From assembly GCA_029641185.1 (NCBI GenBank), contig JAPWGK010000021.1, positions 62,001 through 126,000 of the forward strand: a stretch of 64,000 bases of DNA, given 5' to 3'. This document shows positions 11,142-21,980 of this stretch, piece by piece; positions within the stretch are counted from its first letter, which is position 1, and the number at the start of each line of letters is the position of its first letter. A program made the translations under genes and the position numbers. Source of the DNA: Pseudofabraea citricarpa. Lineage: Eukaryota > Ascomycota > Leotiomycetes > Helotiales > Dermateaceae. Under the pieces are notes generated by a model. The model saw only the letters and a program-made list of their open reading frames with translations. It was not told where the DNA came from and did not search any database.

Positions 11142-13279
11142 ATGAGTGTACCAAATACTGGTGACGAGATTCAGCAAGCCGTTGTTAACAACTTATCCCT
11201 CGATCCTCTTCACGATGAAATTGTTGTTGGTAGCCAAACTAATGGGGTCAAGAAAAGCGATTCCGCTGTGAACTTGACTAGCAATAGCGATTCGAACGGA
11301 GAGGTGAACGGCCTTTCTCAGGTTGCTGGAGGAAATCTGGGAGTAAATGACCAAAATTTAGAGTCCACATCTGAGCTGAAGAAAGATACACCCTACTCGA
11401 TTCTTGAGGAACCAAACCGAATTGGCCGACCAATCCGTGTTATTACCATTGGGGCTGGTGCAAGCGCTTTGAACTTTGCCCACGACATCGATGTCAGTCC
11501 TCTTGACATTCAACTTGTCATGTACGAAAAGAATGAGGAGATTGGAGGCACATGGTTCGAGAACAAGTACCCAGGATGTGCTTGTGATATTCCTTCTGTC
11601 AACTACCAATTATCTTGGGCACCATCTGCTCGCTGGAGTTCATAGTAAGAAGACAAAAACTCCTACAAAATGCTGGCTCTAACCAATACTTTCAGCTATG
11701 CCACAGCACCAGAAATTTTACAATACTTCAAGACACTTGCAGATGAAAATAACCTCCGAAAATATGTTCGCTTAAATCACAAGGTAATCGGTGCGTGGTG
11801 GAAAGAAGATAAACAAGAGTGGCATGTAAAGGTGCAGCGTGGAGACGATCCAAATGATGTTATTGATGATTATTGCAACATACTTGTCAATGCAAGTGGT
11901 GTTCTAAAGTACGTTTATATATTCTCTACAAAGCTTCTTTACTGACAAGATCTTAGTAAGTGGCAATGGCCGAAGATTGCAGGACGGGAGACATTCAAGG
12001 GACCAATGCTACATAGCGCAGCGTGGGATTCCTCGGTCGATCTGAAGGGCAAAACTGTTGCAGTGATCGGATCCGGATCATCAGCAGTTCAGATTGTGCC
12101 CAACATTCGGCCGGAAGTTAAGAACCTCAAGTGTTTCATCCGAAGCACTTCCTGGGTCACTGCTGGATTCGGATCGAATTTCGCTGGTAAAGATGGCGCC
12201 AACTTCAAATGTAAGAAAAGCTCCATTCTGCTTGAATAAAACTAACTCGCCGATAGACAATGAAACTCAAAAGAAGATATTTGAGGAGGATCCGAAAACT
12301 TATCTTCGGTACCGTAAGAACATCGAAAGTGAATTGAACTCGCGATTTCGCTTCATTCTGAACGGCTCCGTTGAGCAGACGACAGCAAGAGCTTTTGCAG
12401 AAAGTGAAATGCGAAGAAAGCTTGCCAAGAAGCCATGGATTGCCGACACTATTGTTCCTACAGATTTCGCAGTCGGATGTCGGAGACCAACTCCAGGCAA
12501 TGGATACCTCGAAGCGCTCTGCGAAGATAACGTCGACGTCATCAGTACATCAATCACTGAGATCACTGAAAAGGGTATCCGCACTGCAGATGGAACAGAA
12601 CACGAGGTTGATGTGATTGTCTGTGCAACTGGATTCGATGTTTCCTGGAAACCATACTACCCAACGATTGGACGGGATGGGCACAGCTTGTCAGAAGATT
12701 GGAAGGATGTTCCAAGCACATATCTGTCAATTACTGTTCCCCATTTCCCTAATTACTTGAGTAAGTTGGGCTCTTCGAGGGTCGTAACATAACTAACAAA
12801 CACACTTAGTCTTCAACGGACCATTCGGCCCATACGGTCACGGCAGTTTCCTTCCAATCACTGAAATTCTTTCAAAGCACTTTATGCAAATGATTGAAAA
12901 GATGTCGATGGAGCATGTAACATCGTTCCATCCAACAGAAGAAGCAGTTGCGGATTTCGCTGAGCACCGGAGGACATTCATCCCTCGAACAGCTTGGAGT
13001 TCACCCTGCCGATCGTGGTTCAAACAGGGCACCATTGATGGTGAGGTGATGATGTGGCCAGGTTCACGCATACACTTTTTCGAAAACATGAAGACACCAC
13101 GATGGGAAGATTACCAATTGAAATATGCCAATCGAAATCGGTTCCGTTACCTCGGCAATGGGTTCTCGGCAAGGGAGTTTGATGGTCGAGATCTTAGTTG
13201 GTACTTGGGGATACTAGATGGAGAAGACAAGCAGCCCGAGTTTTCCAGAGATCAGATAAAGGATCTACTAGTCGTATGA
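11142..13279 (+). CDS. Flavin-dependent Baeyer-Villiger-type monooxygenase
   Basis: Exons 11142..11644, 11696..11908, 11957..12210, 12257..12760, 12810..13279; 647 aa. The start is the Met of MSVPNTGD; upstream codons in frame lack another ATG. Motifs in order: FAD Rossmann loop GAGASA (from Gly104), GGTWFENKYPGCACDIPS, the Baeyer-Villiger fingerprint F-x-G-x3-H-x3-W-D (Phe252 to Asp263), NADPH loop GSGSSA (from Gly277), and CATGFD near the C-terminal third. The first 90 or so residues are a polar extension, common in fungal members. These enzymes insert oxygen next to ketones, giving esters or lactones; the substrate here is unknown. Neighbours are two regulators, a P450/reductase pair and transporters, consistent with a degradative or tailoring route. 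Confidence 0.9.
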
Positions 13280-13507
13280 GATAAGATATACTCAAGTTTC
13301 TGCTTAACTTTCAATCTAATCTGCCATGTAATTCCAGTCACGTGCAGTGTCCACTTTTGCTCGGGAAAATCTGATGAGCTCCACCTCCACCTCCACATCG
13401 CTGCTTCCTTCGTTCAAATGACCACAATTGCATAGAGGGGTAGATATCGCATTGAACCGACATAAACAAGCTGCAGAAATCCATGCTGTGGACGGATTGA
13501 GTATGAA

Positions 13508-15887
13508 ATGGTGTTGCCTCGGCCCTTCGTATGCAGCACATGTGGGCGTGGTTTTACTCGTAATGTGAGCTCCCTATTACGGACTCTCTTCAGTTGAGCT
13601 CATTCAAGACTGACGTTGGCTAGGAAAATCTAAAACGCCACATGAAAACACGTTCGTTCAAGGATCTGCGCTGGGGTTAACGACTAACTCCACATAGATC
13701 ATTCCGGGGCAACAGCGAGGAGATTCACCTGCGAGAAGTGTCACAGTCAATTTGCAAGGAGGTCAGTATACGAGATCGCAAGTATGAGGAGAACTAATGT
13801 TGTCTTGATAGTGATGTGTGCAAGAGACATCAAGACAGTTGCTCCCAGTTGGCGACACAAGATCCATCACCAGATCAGCCCCCGGAACAGACAGACCCAC
13901 TTGATGATGACCTTGCATGGCAACATATGTTACAGCAGGGTATTGACCAAGTGATCACAATACCTGCATTAAACCATACCAATCACTTGGGAGATGCTCG
14001 TCAAGATGAAGTCTTACAATCAACTCCTGAGCATCATTTTACACCATCCTCCTCGTAGGTCTTTGTGTTCCAGCTGAGGGTTTCACTATTGACGTCTTTT
14101 AAGGCATTCGGAAGAGCATTCCACTGTTAATTCATACTTCGAAAACTTCCACCCAGCTCTTCCCATTCTGCATAAAGCTACATTTACGCTTCAGTCAACG
14201 CCATTCCCCTTGTTGAAAGTCATATCGGCAATAGGTGGATTGTACGAAAACTCAAAAACCGGAACTCCACGCAATGAACGAAACCAGAGTTCAAGTGAAG
14301 ATTCATGGAAAACTAGTGTGGGTGAGATTGAGAAAATCGTGAGTGATCTTTTCCAATTCAATTATCCAAAGCATACTTATTCGCTTTCTAGGTGCAGGAG
14401 GATCAGCAAAAGCTGAAAATCCCATGGGTTCTACAGTGTTGGATCCTTTGTGTGATTTATGGCACCTTCACAGGAGTCGAAGAGAACGTTGTCAAAGCAC
14501 GAGGCTTATTTCGATATCTTGTTGATGTTGGTATTCCTGAATATAGTAAACCGATACATGCTAAATAGTATAGGCTTCACGGGAACTACAACTACTTCAT
14601 CAAAGACTAACACTGCCCCCGGATCCCTTGTGGACTACGGATCTTAACCTTACTCGTGCTCCCGGGGCGAAACTTCTCGGCGAGAAATGGCTGGCATACA
14701 TCAACCAAGAATCTTTGAAGCTGTCTCTTTATGCGTTCTACTTCTTGGATTTTCACCTCTTCGCAGCAGGAAATATTCGCCCCAGCATTTTATCTATTGA
14801 ATTTGAATGGGACTTACCCTGGGGGATAGAATTATGGGAAGCAGAAAACGCAAACGACTGGTGGTCAAGTGTCTCACAACACGAGAAGGACGTCCTACCG
14901 CAAACAAATCACATCTTTACAGATCCTGGATATCGAGACCAAGATCATCAAACAAAATCATTACTGGCCGCTACTCAAGCTCTTCTCTCCGACACCCCAT
15001 CTAAGCGTCTTGTATCCATGCTCGAATCGTCGCCATTTGCTACGCTGTGTGTAACGGCCAATCTTGAATGTCTGGTACGTGACTTCACACGATGCTACTA
15101 TCAGCTGCCACCTAATCCAACCGATCCTTCTCCTTTTCACGTTCTCACTCAAAGTCAAAATGCACAAGTTGCTACGGCACTTGGTCATATTTGGAAAATG
15201 ATGAAAGATGGGCCTTGCAGTACCTGCAATGAAAATTGCAAATCTTTGTGGCATGCTATTCGAATCAGCTGCTTATCTGTGAAGGTTTCGATGTCTAAAC
15301 CAGACGATCTACTGGTAAGCGGAATTGTAGAATGCAATCCAATAGCTGGTCTCGCTACAGCCGCCCATTTAACTTTGGGCAATTATGTAACTGCAAGAAG
15401 GTCTGGGCTAAGCCTACAGAAGACAGGCATTAGCGACGATGGTATCTTGATCTTGTTTGATGATCTTCTCAAAGCAATGCATGAGATGTCTTCTGCGAAG
15501 CCTCCTACATGGGAAGGCCCATGGACTTTTATTCAAGGCTTTAAATTGCTCTTGATTCTTTGGAGAGCACTTCGAATGAGCATAGCCGAGGTTCAAAGCG
15601 AAACGGACACACCCTCAAACAGATATCCGAAGTTATCACGACAGGGGAGAAACGTTGTGAACGCAGTCGCTTCTGCCACGCAATTATATAATCACGAACT
15701 TGATAGTTTTGATAAGAGCCAACAGGCATCGAGCGAGGCTGACGAAACGGAAGTGGAGGTTGACTATATGCAATGGATGCATGCAGTCTGTGATAGAAGA
15801 AGTGCGTGGGAGATTGGGCCGGCTATGAGCGAGGTCCTCGATGAGATATCTACCATGACAACGGATCCCGTATCACTTCGACAATAA
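13508..15887 (+). CDS. C2H2 zinc-finger plus fungal-specific transcription factor
   Basis: Seven exons: 13508..13564, 13624..13651, 13698..13761, 13812..14054, 14104..14338, 14392..14526, 14574..15887; 691 aa. The first three tiny exons assemble two adjacent fingers: FVCSTCGRGFTRNENLKRHMKTH, then FTCEKCHSQFARSDVCKRHQDSC, whose last ligand is Cys (C2HC). The middle region FHPALPILHKATF...LLKVISAIGGLY is typical of the fungal-trans regulatory domain, as is ESLKLSLYAFYFLDFH later on. Start ATG 13508 is the first in frame after an upstream stop. Exon 7 uses the second of two TAG acceptors, because the first leaves a stop in frame. It is probably a nuclear regulator of the flanking monooxygenase or permease. 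Confidence 0.85.
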
Positions 15888-16681
15888 GATCCTACGAAAT
15901 CGCCGGTATACCCGACACTAGACTTTACGAACTTATGTATGGCACTACAATAAGGATGGACCAAGGTCTTGGAAGCATCGTGTTGAGCTCAATACGCCCC
16001 GTTCTGCCTCCACATGTGTCTCCGTTAAAATTGCTCGAGACAACAATACATGATTCTCTGTGTAACCACATGCAGATCTATCTTGGAAGGAGATTAGAGA
16101 AAAATTGAGTTGTTTCTATTAACCTCTCTGAATTATTATGTCTGATAAATTCTCGGATGAGGAAAGTGTGCATGTAGAAAGGTTGATAAAGACATGCAAC
16201 TGATTCTCGGTCCTCGCTCGGATTCAAGATTCACATTAATTCAAAGAGAATTGTTCAACGGCTGAAACACAGAATATATACCTGAGGCTCAAGAATCAAC
16301 CGGTTAGATAGGCAAACATTACTATCCTGGGGAACCTGTTGGGTCTCCCCAGACTCTATGGAGACTCCTCGGTTAAAAGTTGTCCACATAGCTTCACTCT
16401 TATCTTTGATTTAAGGTTGCCGGGGCCGCTAGTTTTGACATGGCATGACACCAAGACCAGTCAACAAGCGATTCCTCCTTATCTTATAACAGCCACACGA
16501 AAACTCTGTGGAGCTCTTCTTCAACAATGCCTCCACATCTACAACATGCGTACGTCTCGTTACATCAAGGGAGGATATAAGGAGAGCCAATGTTTCTACA
16601 CTTTACAAACTGTATCTTGTCATTCTGTACAAAATCCAGAGTCACGACTTAGATCTTCGGTCAATTTTCGAAATTCCTTCA
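15888..16681. other. Permease promoter and leader
   Basis: About 790 bp with no independent gene. An open frame upstream of the permease Met (from 16508) is continuous with it, but the likely start is the later Met at 16682. Confidence 0.5.
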
Positions 16682-18277
16682 ATGGCCGAAAAAGCGAATG
16701 CGCCTGAGCAGCCAGAGTTGGCTATTCAACCTTCCAACACTCGCGATGTTGAGGGTGCACCTACCAAAGAGTTGTCTGGAGCTGATCCAGCTCTACAGTA
16801 TACAGATGCTGAGGTAGTTGAGTTCACCGAGGAGGAAGAAAAGGGTGTGCTGAGCAAGATCGACTGGCATATTTTGCCTCTTCTCTGCTGGGTTTACATG
16901 ATCCAGTTTGCCGACAAGACAACTCTCAATTATGCGTCCTTAATGGGAATCCGAACAGACACCAAACTGGATCCGAATTCACAGCAGTACAGTTGGGCGT
17001 CTTCTATCTTCTACGCTGGTTATATCGCTTGGGAGTAAGTTTATTCCAGGTTTTAAGTCAGGTCGAGATATTAACACTTCGCCAGATTTCCAACCACGTA
17101 CCTCATGCGACGCCTGCCTCTTGGGAAATATGTCAGCACTACGATTCTCTTCTGGGGAGTAATACTCACCTGTCATGCTGCTGTTCGAAATTATGCCGGC
17201 CTCCTCGCTGTCCGATTCTTGCTCGGTGCGCTTGAGGCTACCGTCACTCCAGCCTTTGTGATCTTCACATCCATGTGGTACAGGAAAAATGAACAAGGTC
17301 GTCGCATGGGCTATTGGCTTGCGTGCAATGGCATGGCGACGCTCATCATGTCTCCGATCGCATACGGCCTCTCTGGGGTGACAAGTGCTGCTCTCCGTAG
17401 CTGGGAGATCTTGTTCCTTCTTCTGGGGCTGATCACTGTCGTTACAGGAGCATTCTACATCTACTTCATGCCCGACAACCAGACGAATGCAAAGTTTCTC
17501 AATCATCGAGAGAAGTTAATCGCGATCGAGCGCATCCGTGGCAACTTTCAGGGAATTGGAAACCGAGTCTGGAAATGGTCACAATTTTATGAAGCATTCA
17601 AGGATCCTCGCACTTATCTTTACGTCTTGTTCTCTCTCCTGATGAATATTCCCAATGGCGGAATCACCAGTTTTGGATCCATTATCATTAACTCTTTCGG
17701 CTTCAGCTCCCGTCTATCTTTGCTCCTATCAATGCCAGGCGGCGCCGTAGACATCATCGCCAAGTTGGGATTCACCTATCTCTCAGATCGATTCCTCGAC
17801 CGTACTCTGTTCGCGACACTGGCTATCCTTCTGCCGATGATCGGCGGCATCATGATGATCACCATCCCGTTCGAGTACAAAGGCGGGCTTCTCGTGGGCT
17901 ACTATCTGATTTCGTGCGCCGGCGCATCGTGGGGTCTGGTGATGGTGATGATCTCCAACAACACGCTCGGCTACACCAAGAAAGCGACCGTGAACGGCCT
18001 ACAGATTCTTGCCTACGGAGCAGGTAACTGGATCGGTCCGCAGACGTTCCAGTCCACCGACGCACCGCTGTACCACAACGGGAAGCTCATGGTCGCCATC
18101 ATGTACGGCTTGGCAGCCTGCACCCTGATCGCCATCCGCGCCATCAACATTTTCGAGAACCGCAGACGTGATAAGCTGGCTGAGAGTGCCGAGGGCTCGG
18201 CGGCTGAGGATCAGATGGGCACGGAATTCTTGGACCTCACGGATTTCCAGCAGCCTCGCATGCGCTATGTCCTGTAG
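16682..18277 (+). CDS. MFS permease, allantoate/Dal5-type anion:cation symporter family
   Basis: Exons 16682..17034 and 17086..18277, with a 51-bp intron; 514 aa. Twelve hydrophobic segments are visible. Diagnostic pieces include LSKIDWHILPLLCWVYMIQFADKTTLNYAS at the end of the acidic N-terminal tail, EFPTTYLMRRLPLGKY after the splice, RFLLGALEATVTPAF, and the C-terminal EFLDLTDFQ...FRYVL-like ending (here MRYVL). The family imports small organic anions (allantoate, nicotinate, pantothenate, sugar acids) at the plasma membrane; the substrate cannot be deduced. The 3' third (17,700-18,250) is noticeably more GC-rich at third positions than the 5' part. Confidence 0.92.
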
Positions 18278-19628
18278 GAGTCTTGGGTCGGGATAGATTT
18301 GTGTTCCCTGTATATATTATAGGCCTGGCTTATTAGTGCGGCTGCGTGTAGATGTAATAAAGGCTCTTCCAATGCAGAACATGCTTTCCTACTACCATCG
18401 ATAGCGTTGAGGGCATTCAAGTCAAGGTGAGTAGAGTGATTGAAGACTATAATTCAATCCTTCAGGAAAGATAGTGCCCAGGTCACCTCTATCTATCCAT
18501 CGTTCGAGTTTTCTTTTTTTAGGCTGGACAAAACATTAGCGATTTGCAGTTGAAATTCCTCGACCCGACAGCTACACCACCGTCTCTCCTTTCTTTTAAA
18601 ACCAAAAATCTTTGTCCCCCGTCCATGGCCAAACTCGATGTTCATCCTCTCCATCCTTCTATACATCCCGACAGCCGACAAGTCGACGCAATGCCCGGTA
18701 TCTCATTATTATATTCTTAAAATCTATACCGTTACTCGGTTATCTTGACATTTCAGAATTCCGTAAGACGAGAAGATAAAACTCGAGGCATATTTCCTGA
18801 CCTAGATATAAAATAAAAATCTGTGGTTTTTTTTTGATGCTTTTTATTGTCAAGTATCCTTGAAATTAATCCCAGATAAAGTATGAACTTGTTAATCTTT
18901 TAGTTTCGATGATATTCAAACGAAGGGTTATCTTCTAAGTCTATTTCACTTTTTGATTACATTATTCTTATGCGAAAAGAGACAATAAGAAAAGGTTAAG
19001 CGAGATAGAAATCATATTTTTCAAAAGAGATCAAAAGAGTTAAAACTTGTAATATAGGACTTTTCTTCTTTGATGTTTATATATATATAACAATATCACG
19101 CTTAATAGCCTCTTACAATTTTTTCCTTTCCGCTTAGCGTTTTTAAATCAAACAGAAAAGCGGTGATTCCTTGGGAAAAGCGATGGCGAAATATATGTTA
19201 ATTCGGAAAAGAGGAATGAAGAAATGCTTGAGAACGTTCTATCGCACCTTGTTTAGCCATAGCTTCTATGCTTAAGCGCGAGATGATTATTTTATGCTAG
19301 CAGAGACTTCGCACGTGAAAAGCAAAGCGGAGAAGAAGAAAAAAAAGAAAGAAAGAAAGAACCAGTAACCCAAAAGCCACATTCCAGAATACACAAGCCA
19401 GAATACACCGATCAACACCACACCGGACAAAAAGAAATCATGACACGTTAGTCAGTCAAATATCTCTCCCAATCCCTCCCCTCCCCTCACCTCCCACAAG
19501 ATACCATGGCAAGTAACCAGCCTTGCCGACAAGAAAAAACCCTCCTTCTAAACGTGCACATCCACATCCATCCACCTCCCCCTCCCCCTTAAACCACAGC
19601 AAAGTCAAAAAAAGAGAAAAAATGAGAA
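18278..19628. other. AT-rich spacer with purine tract
   Basis: About 1.35 kb between convergent genes, AT-rich, with a T-run near 18828-18837 and an A/G microsatellite (GAAA/GAA units) at 19331-19361. A 62-aa minus open frame near 18493 has no recognisable feature. Confidence 0.45.
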
Positions 19629-20044
19629 TCACTGCATAAAAGCAAGAGTCGAAGACGAGAAGCGGAAGGTAAAAGATTCCGACTGCGAATACCTCGACGA
19701 AGTGCTCGCACTGCCACTGCCCGCGAGCCAGGTGCAGAGCTTGTGCTTCGCGAAGCGGAGCTGCGCGATAGCTTTCTTCTGGTGGAGCTTGCGGGAGCGG
19801 ACGCTGCTGGCGTACGTGAGGTCGAGGTAGTACTGGGCATCCTCCGGGCGCGCGTCTTTCAGCTGGGCGAAGGTGCGGAAGTAGAATGCGTCGTGGGGGT
19901 TGTCTTTCCGGAATTCGTCGTAGGCTGTAATTTTGAGTTAGAGAGAGAGCTCATTTGAGGGTTGGTTGTGAGATGGATGGACTTACCTGTCGCTTCGTGC
20001 TTGGTGGCGAGTTCTGTGGGGTATTGAAGAATCGGGCAGCGCAT
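19629..20044 (-). CDS. Small protein of unknown function, 117 aa
   Basis: Exons 19987..20044 and 19629..19924, with a 62-bp intron; ATG 20042-20044, TGA 19629-19631. The sequence starts MRCPILQYPTELATKHEA, continues across the splice as YDEFRKDNPHDAFYFRTFAQL, then DARPEDAQYYLDLTYASSVRSRKLHQKK and a Ser-rich tail. Exon 2 has almost no internal Met, so a simple ATG-to-stop scan misses it, but the composition (acidic/aromatic helices, GC3-rich codons) reads as genuine coding. I do not recognise the family. A second intron using GTATTC just after TCGTCGAG (about 19685-19693) and the ATGCAG acceptor would swap the last 20 or so residues for SDSHFFSFFDFAVV, so the C-terminus is uncertain. Confidence 0.68.
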
Positions 20045-21980
20045 TTTTGCTTGATTGATTGGAATTGAAAAAGAAAAGAAAAACAAGAACTGAGAAACCT
20101 GGAGGAGAAGAAGCGAAGTAGAATTGAATGATTGATGCTGAATATCGTCTTGATTGCCATGATGATATATATTCTCGCAACAGTCGGCGCTGGCCTAAAT
20201 TTTGGTCCCGCGGTAGCTTATCACCAAAATGTTTGGCGAGCTTACCTTCGTTAGTAGTGAAACAGCGGCCATTTTGAAAAAAAAGGAACCCTCTCACAAA
20301 TGCTCTCTTGTATGAGAATAACCTCTTTCCGGAGCTACTTGACTCGTCGGAGAAATACAACCTTAAAGGGATGACCCGGAGGTCTAGCTGTGAGATGGAT
20401 ACTACACCAACGGCACACCAACTTCTGAAGTCGTAATGGACAAGACACGGGAGTTTCAAACTCTGGCTCGGGTGATGTATTTGCATTTGCAACTGATTAG
20501 TATACAAGTTGGGTAGTATTTTGCTTGCGATCCGTCTTATCCCAAGCCGACCGAGACAGCTTCCTAAATATTCCAACATAAGCTCAAGTCCGAGAGGCTT
20601 GTGAGAGAATAACAGTTGATCCGAGAATAGATTCGAAGAACACATGACATTACTCTTTCGTGGCAAGAAGAAATGATGCTCTTGCGAATGTGATTGAAAG
20701 GTCGTCCGTCGGCCTGTGAAGTATCCTTTAGCGACCGGGTTTCGGCATCCAAAGCCGATTAATTGAACCATCACGTGTATGAAGATGAGAGCGACAGTCA
20801 AGAATCCAAATTTCTACCAGCAGGAAGGTAGGACCAGAATCACAAGCATGCAGCTTTGAACACAATACCCGGGTACATATGCTAAGCAGATTTGTGGTGG
20901 AGAAGCGTAACGTACGTACGCGGGGGTGGGCTGGCGTCGCTTCAGTCATGCCCCCTGAGTTGAACCCCTTTTCACACCATACTCCGATGCATTTGTCAAA
21001 CGCCGTGTTTAGGTCAAGACAAAAACCATAAAAAGACCGTTTCCCACTTATTCTCTCTCTTGTAGGATTCGATATCTCGTAAACTTCTCAAGTTAACGGC
21101 CACACGTGACCAAACGAGAGTGGGCGGCAGAGATAGATAATTGGTTGAAGTTCCCATCTGACATGGAATTCTGTCAGTTTGTGGAATGCAGATGGTACAT
21201 GTACTGTATCGATGATTGATAATCTCGAGTGCAAGAAGACTCTCTCCGCAAGACATGCCTAGCCACGTCGGCATTGGCTTAACGCGGCTGACTCTTGCTA
21301 GCGATGTCGGGGCCTGTTCCTCGTTGGTTGAAGTTCTTCAGGGTCTAGAGTTCCTCAAATCCTGGCACGGCATCCGGACGACGGAGTTCATGGTGCTGTA
21401 CGGCTTTCGACTTGCAGTGGTGGGCTGGCCATTGCTGGTGGATTGGAGGGCTGGAGGGCGATCTTTATGGCCCAGCGGTATCGACGGTTGTCAGCTGGCG
21501 TCATGGGGCACCCCTCTACAAGCCTCCACGTCCCAACCCTCGTCGTACTTCCGTGCAATAGCGAAAAGTTGCAGTGCATCGCATCGCCTACACACCGAAT
21601 GTGGAGAAGCGTGAGAAGACGAGGAGAAGGCGGTGGAAGGGTGGATTGAGGCCCCTCGCCAATCGGGTAATTTACAGCGGCGACATGTCACTCCACTCCC
21701 ACATAAGCGGATGCTGAAGGGCGTGCTCGTCAATTTACTTGACATTGACTTTTTCGCGACGGCGACGGCGACTCAGGCAGAAGCTCTTGATGACTGTTCA
21801 CTGCTCACTAGCCACTAGCCAGTAGCAGCTCCTCTTATCAAACATTTCGTCGACATCTTATACTGATCTCTCCTCATCCATCTCACGCCTTCCCCTTGAC
21901 TTTATCTGCCACTTTTGGTTCCATTGTCGTTGTTGTTGCTGCCGTGCTTTGACCGACACGGTCCCCCGGACGCCTTGTGA
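20045..21980. other. Long intergenic/leader region
   Basis: About 1.9 kb between divergent genes with no supportable gene. A 272-aa minus open frame (19983-20801) overlaps exon 1 of the small protein in another frame and has no motifs. The right half is probably the promoter and leader of the large regulator at 21981. Confidence 0.45.

Noticed and set aside
19983..20801. 272-aa minus open frame
   Set aside because: Overlaps exon 1 of the small spliced gene in another frame, no motifs, low-complexity Phe/Ser stretch.
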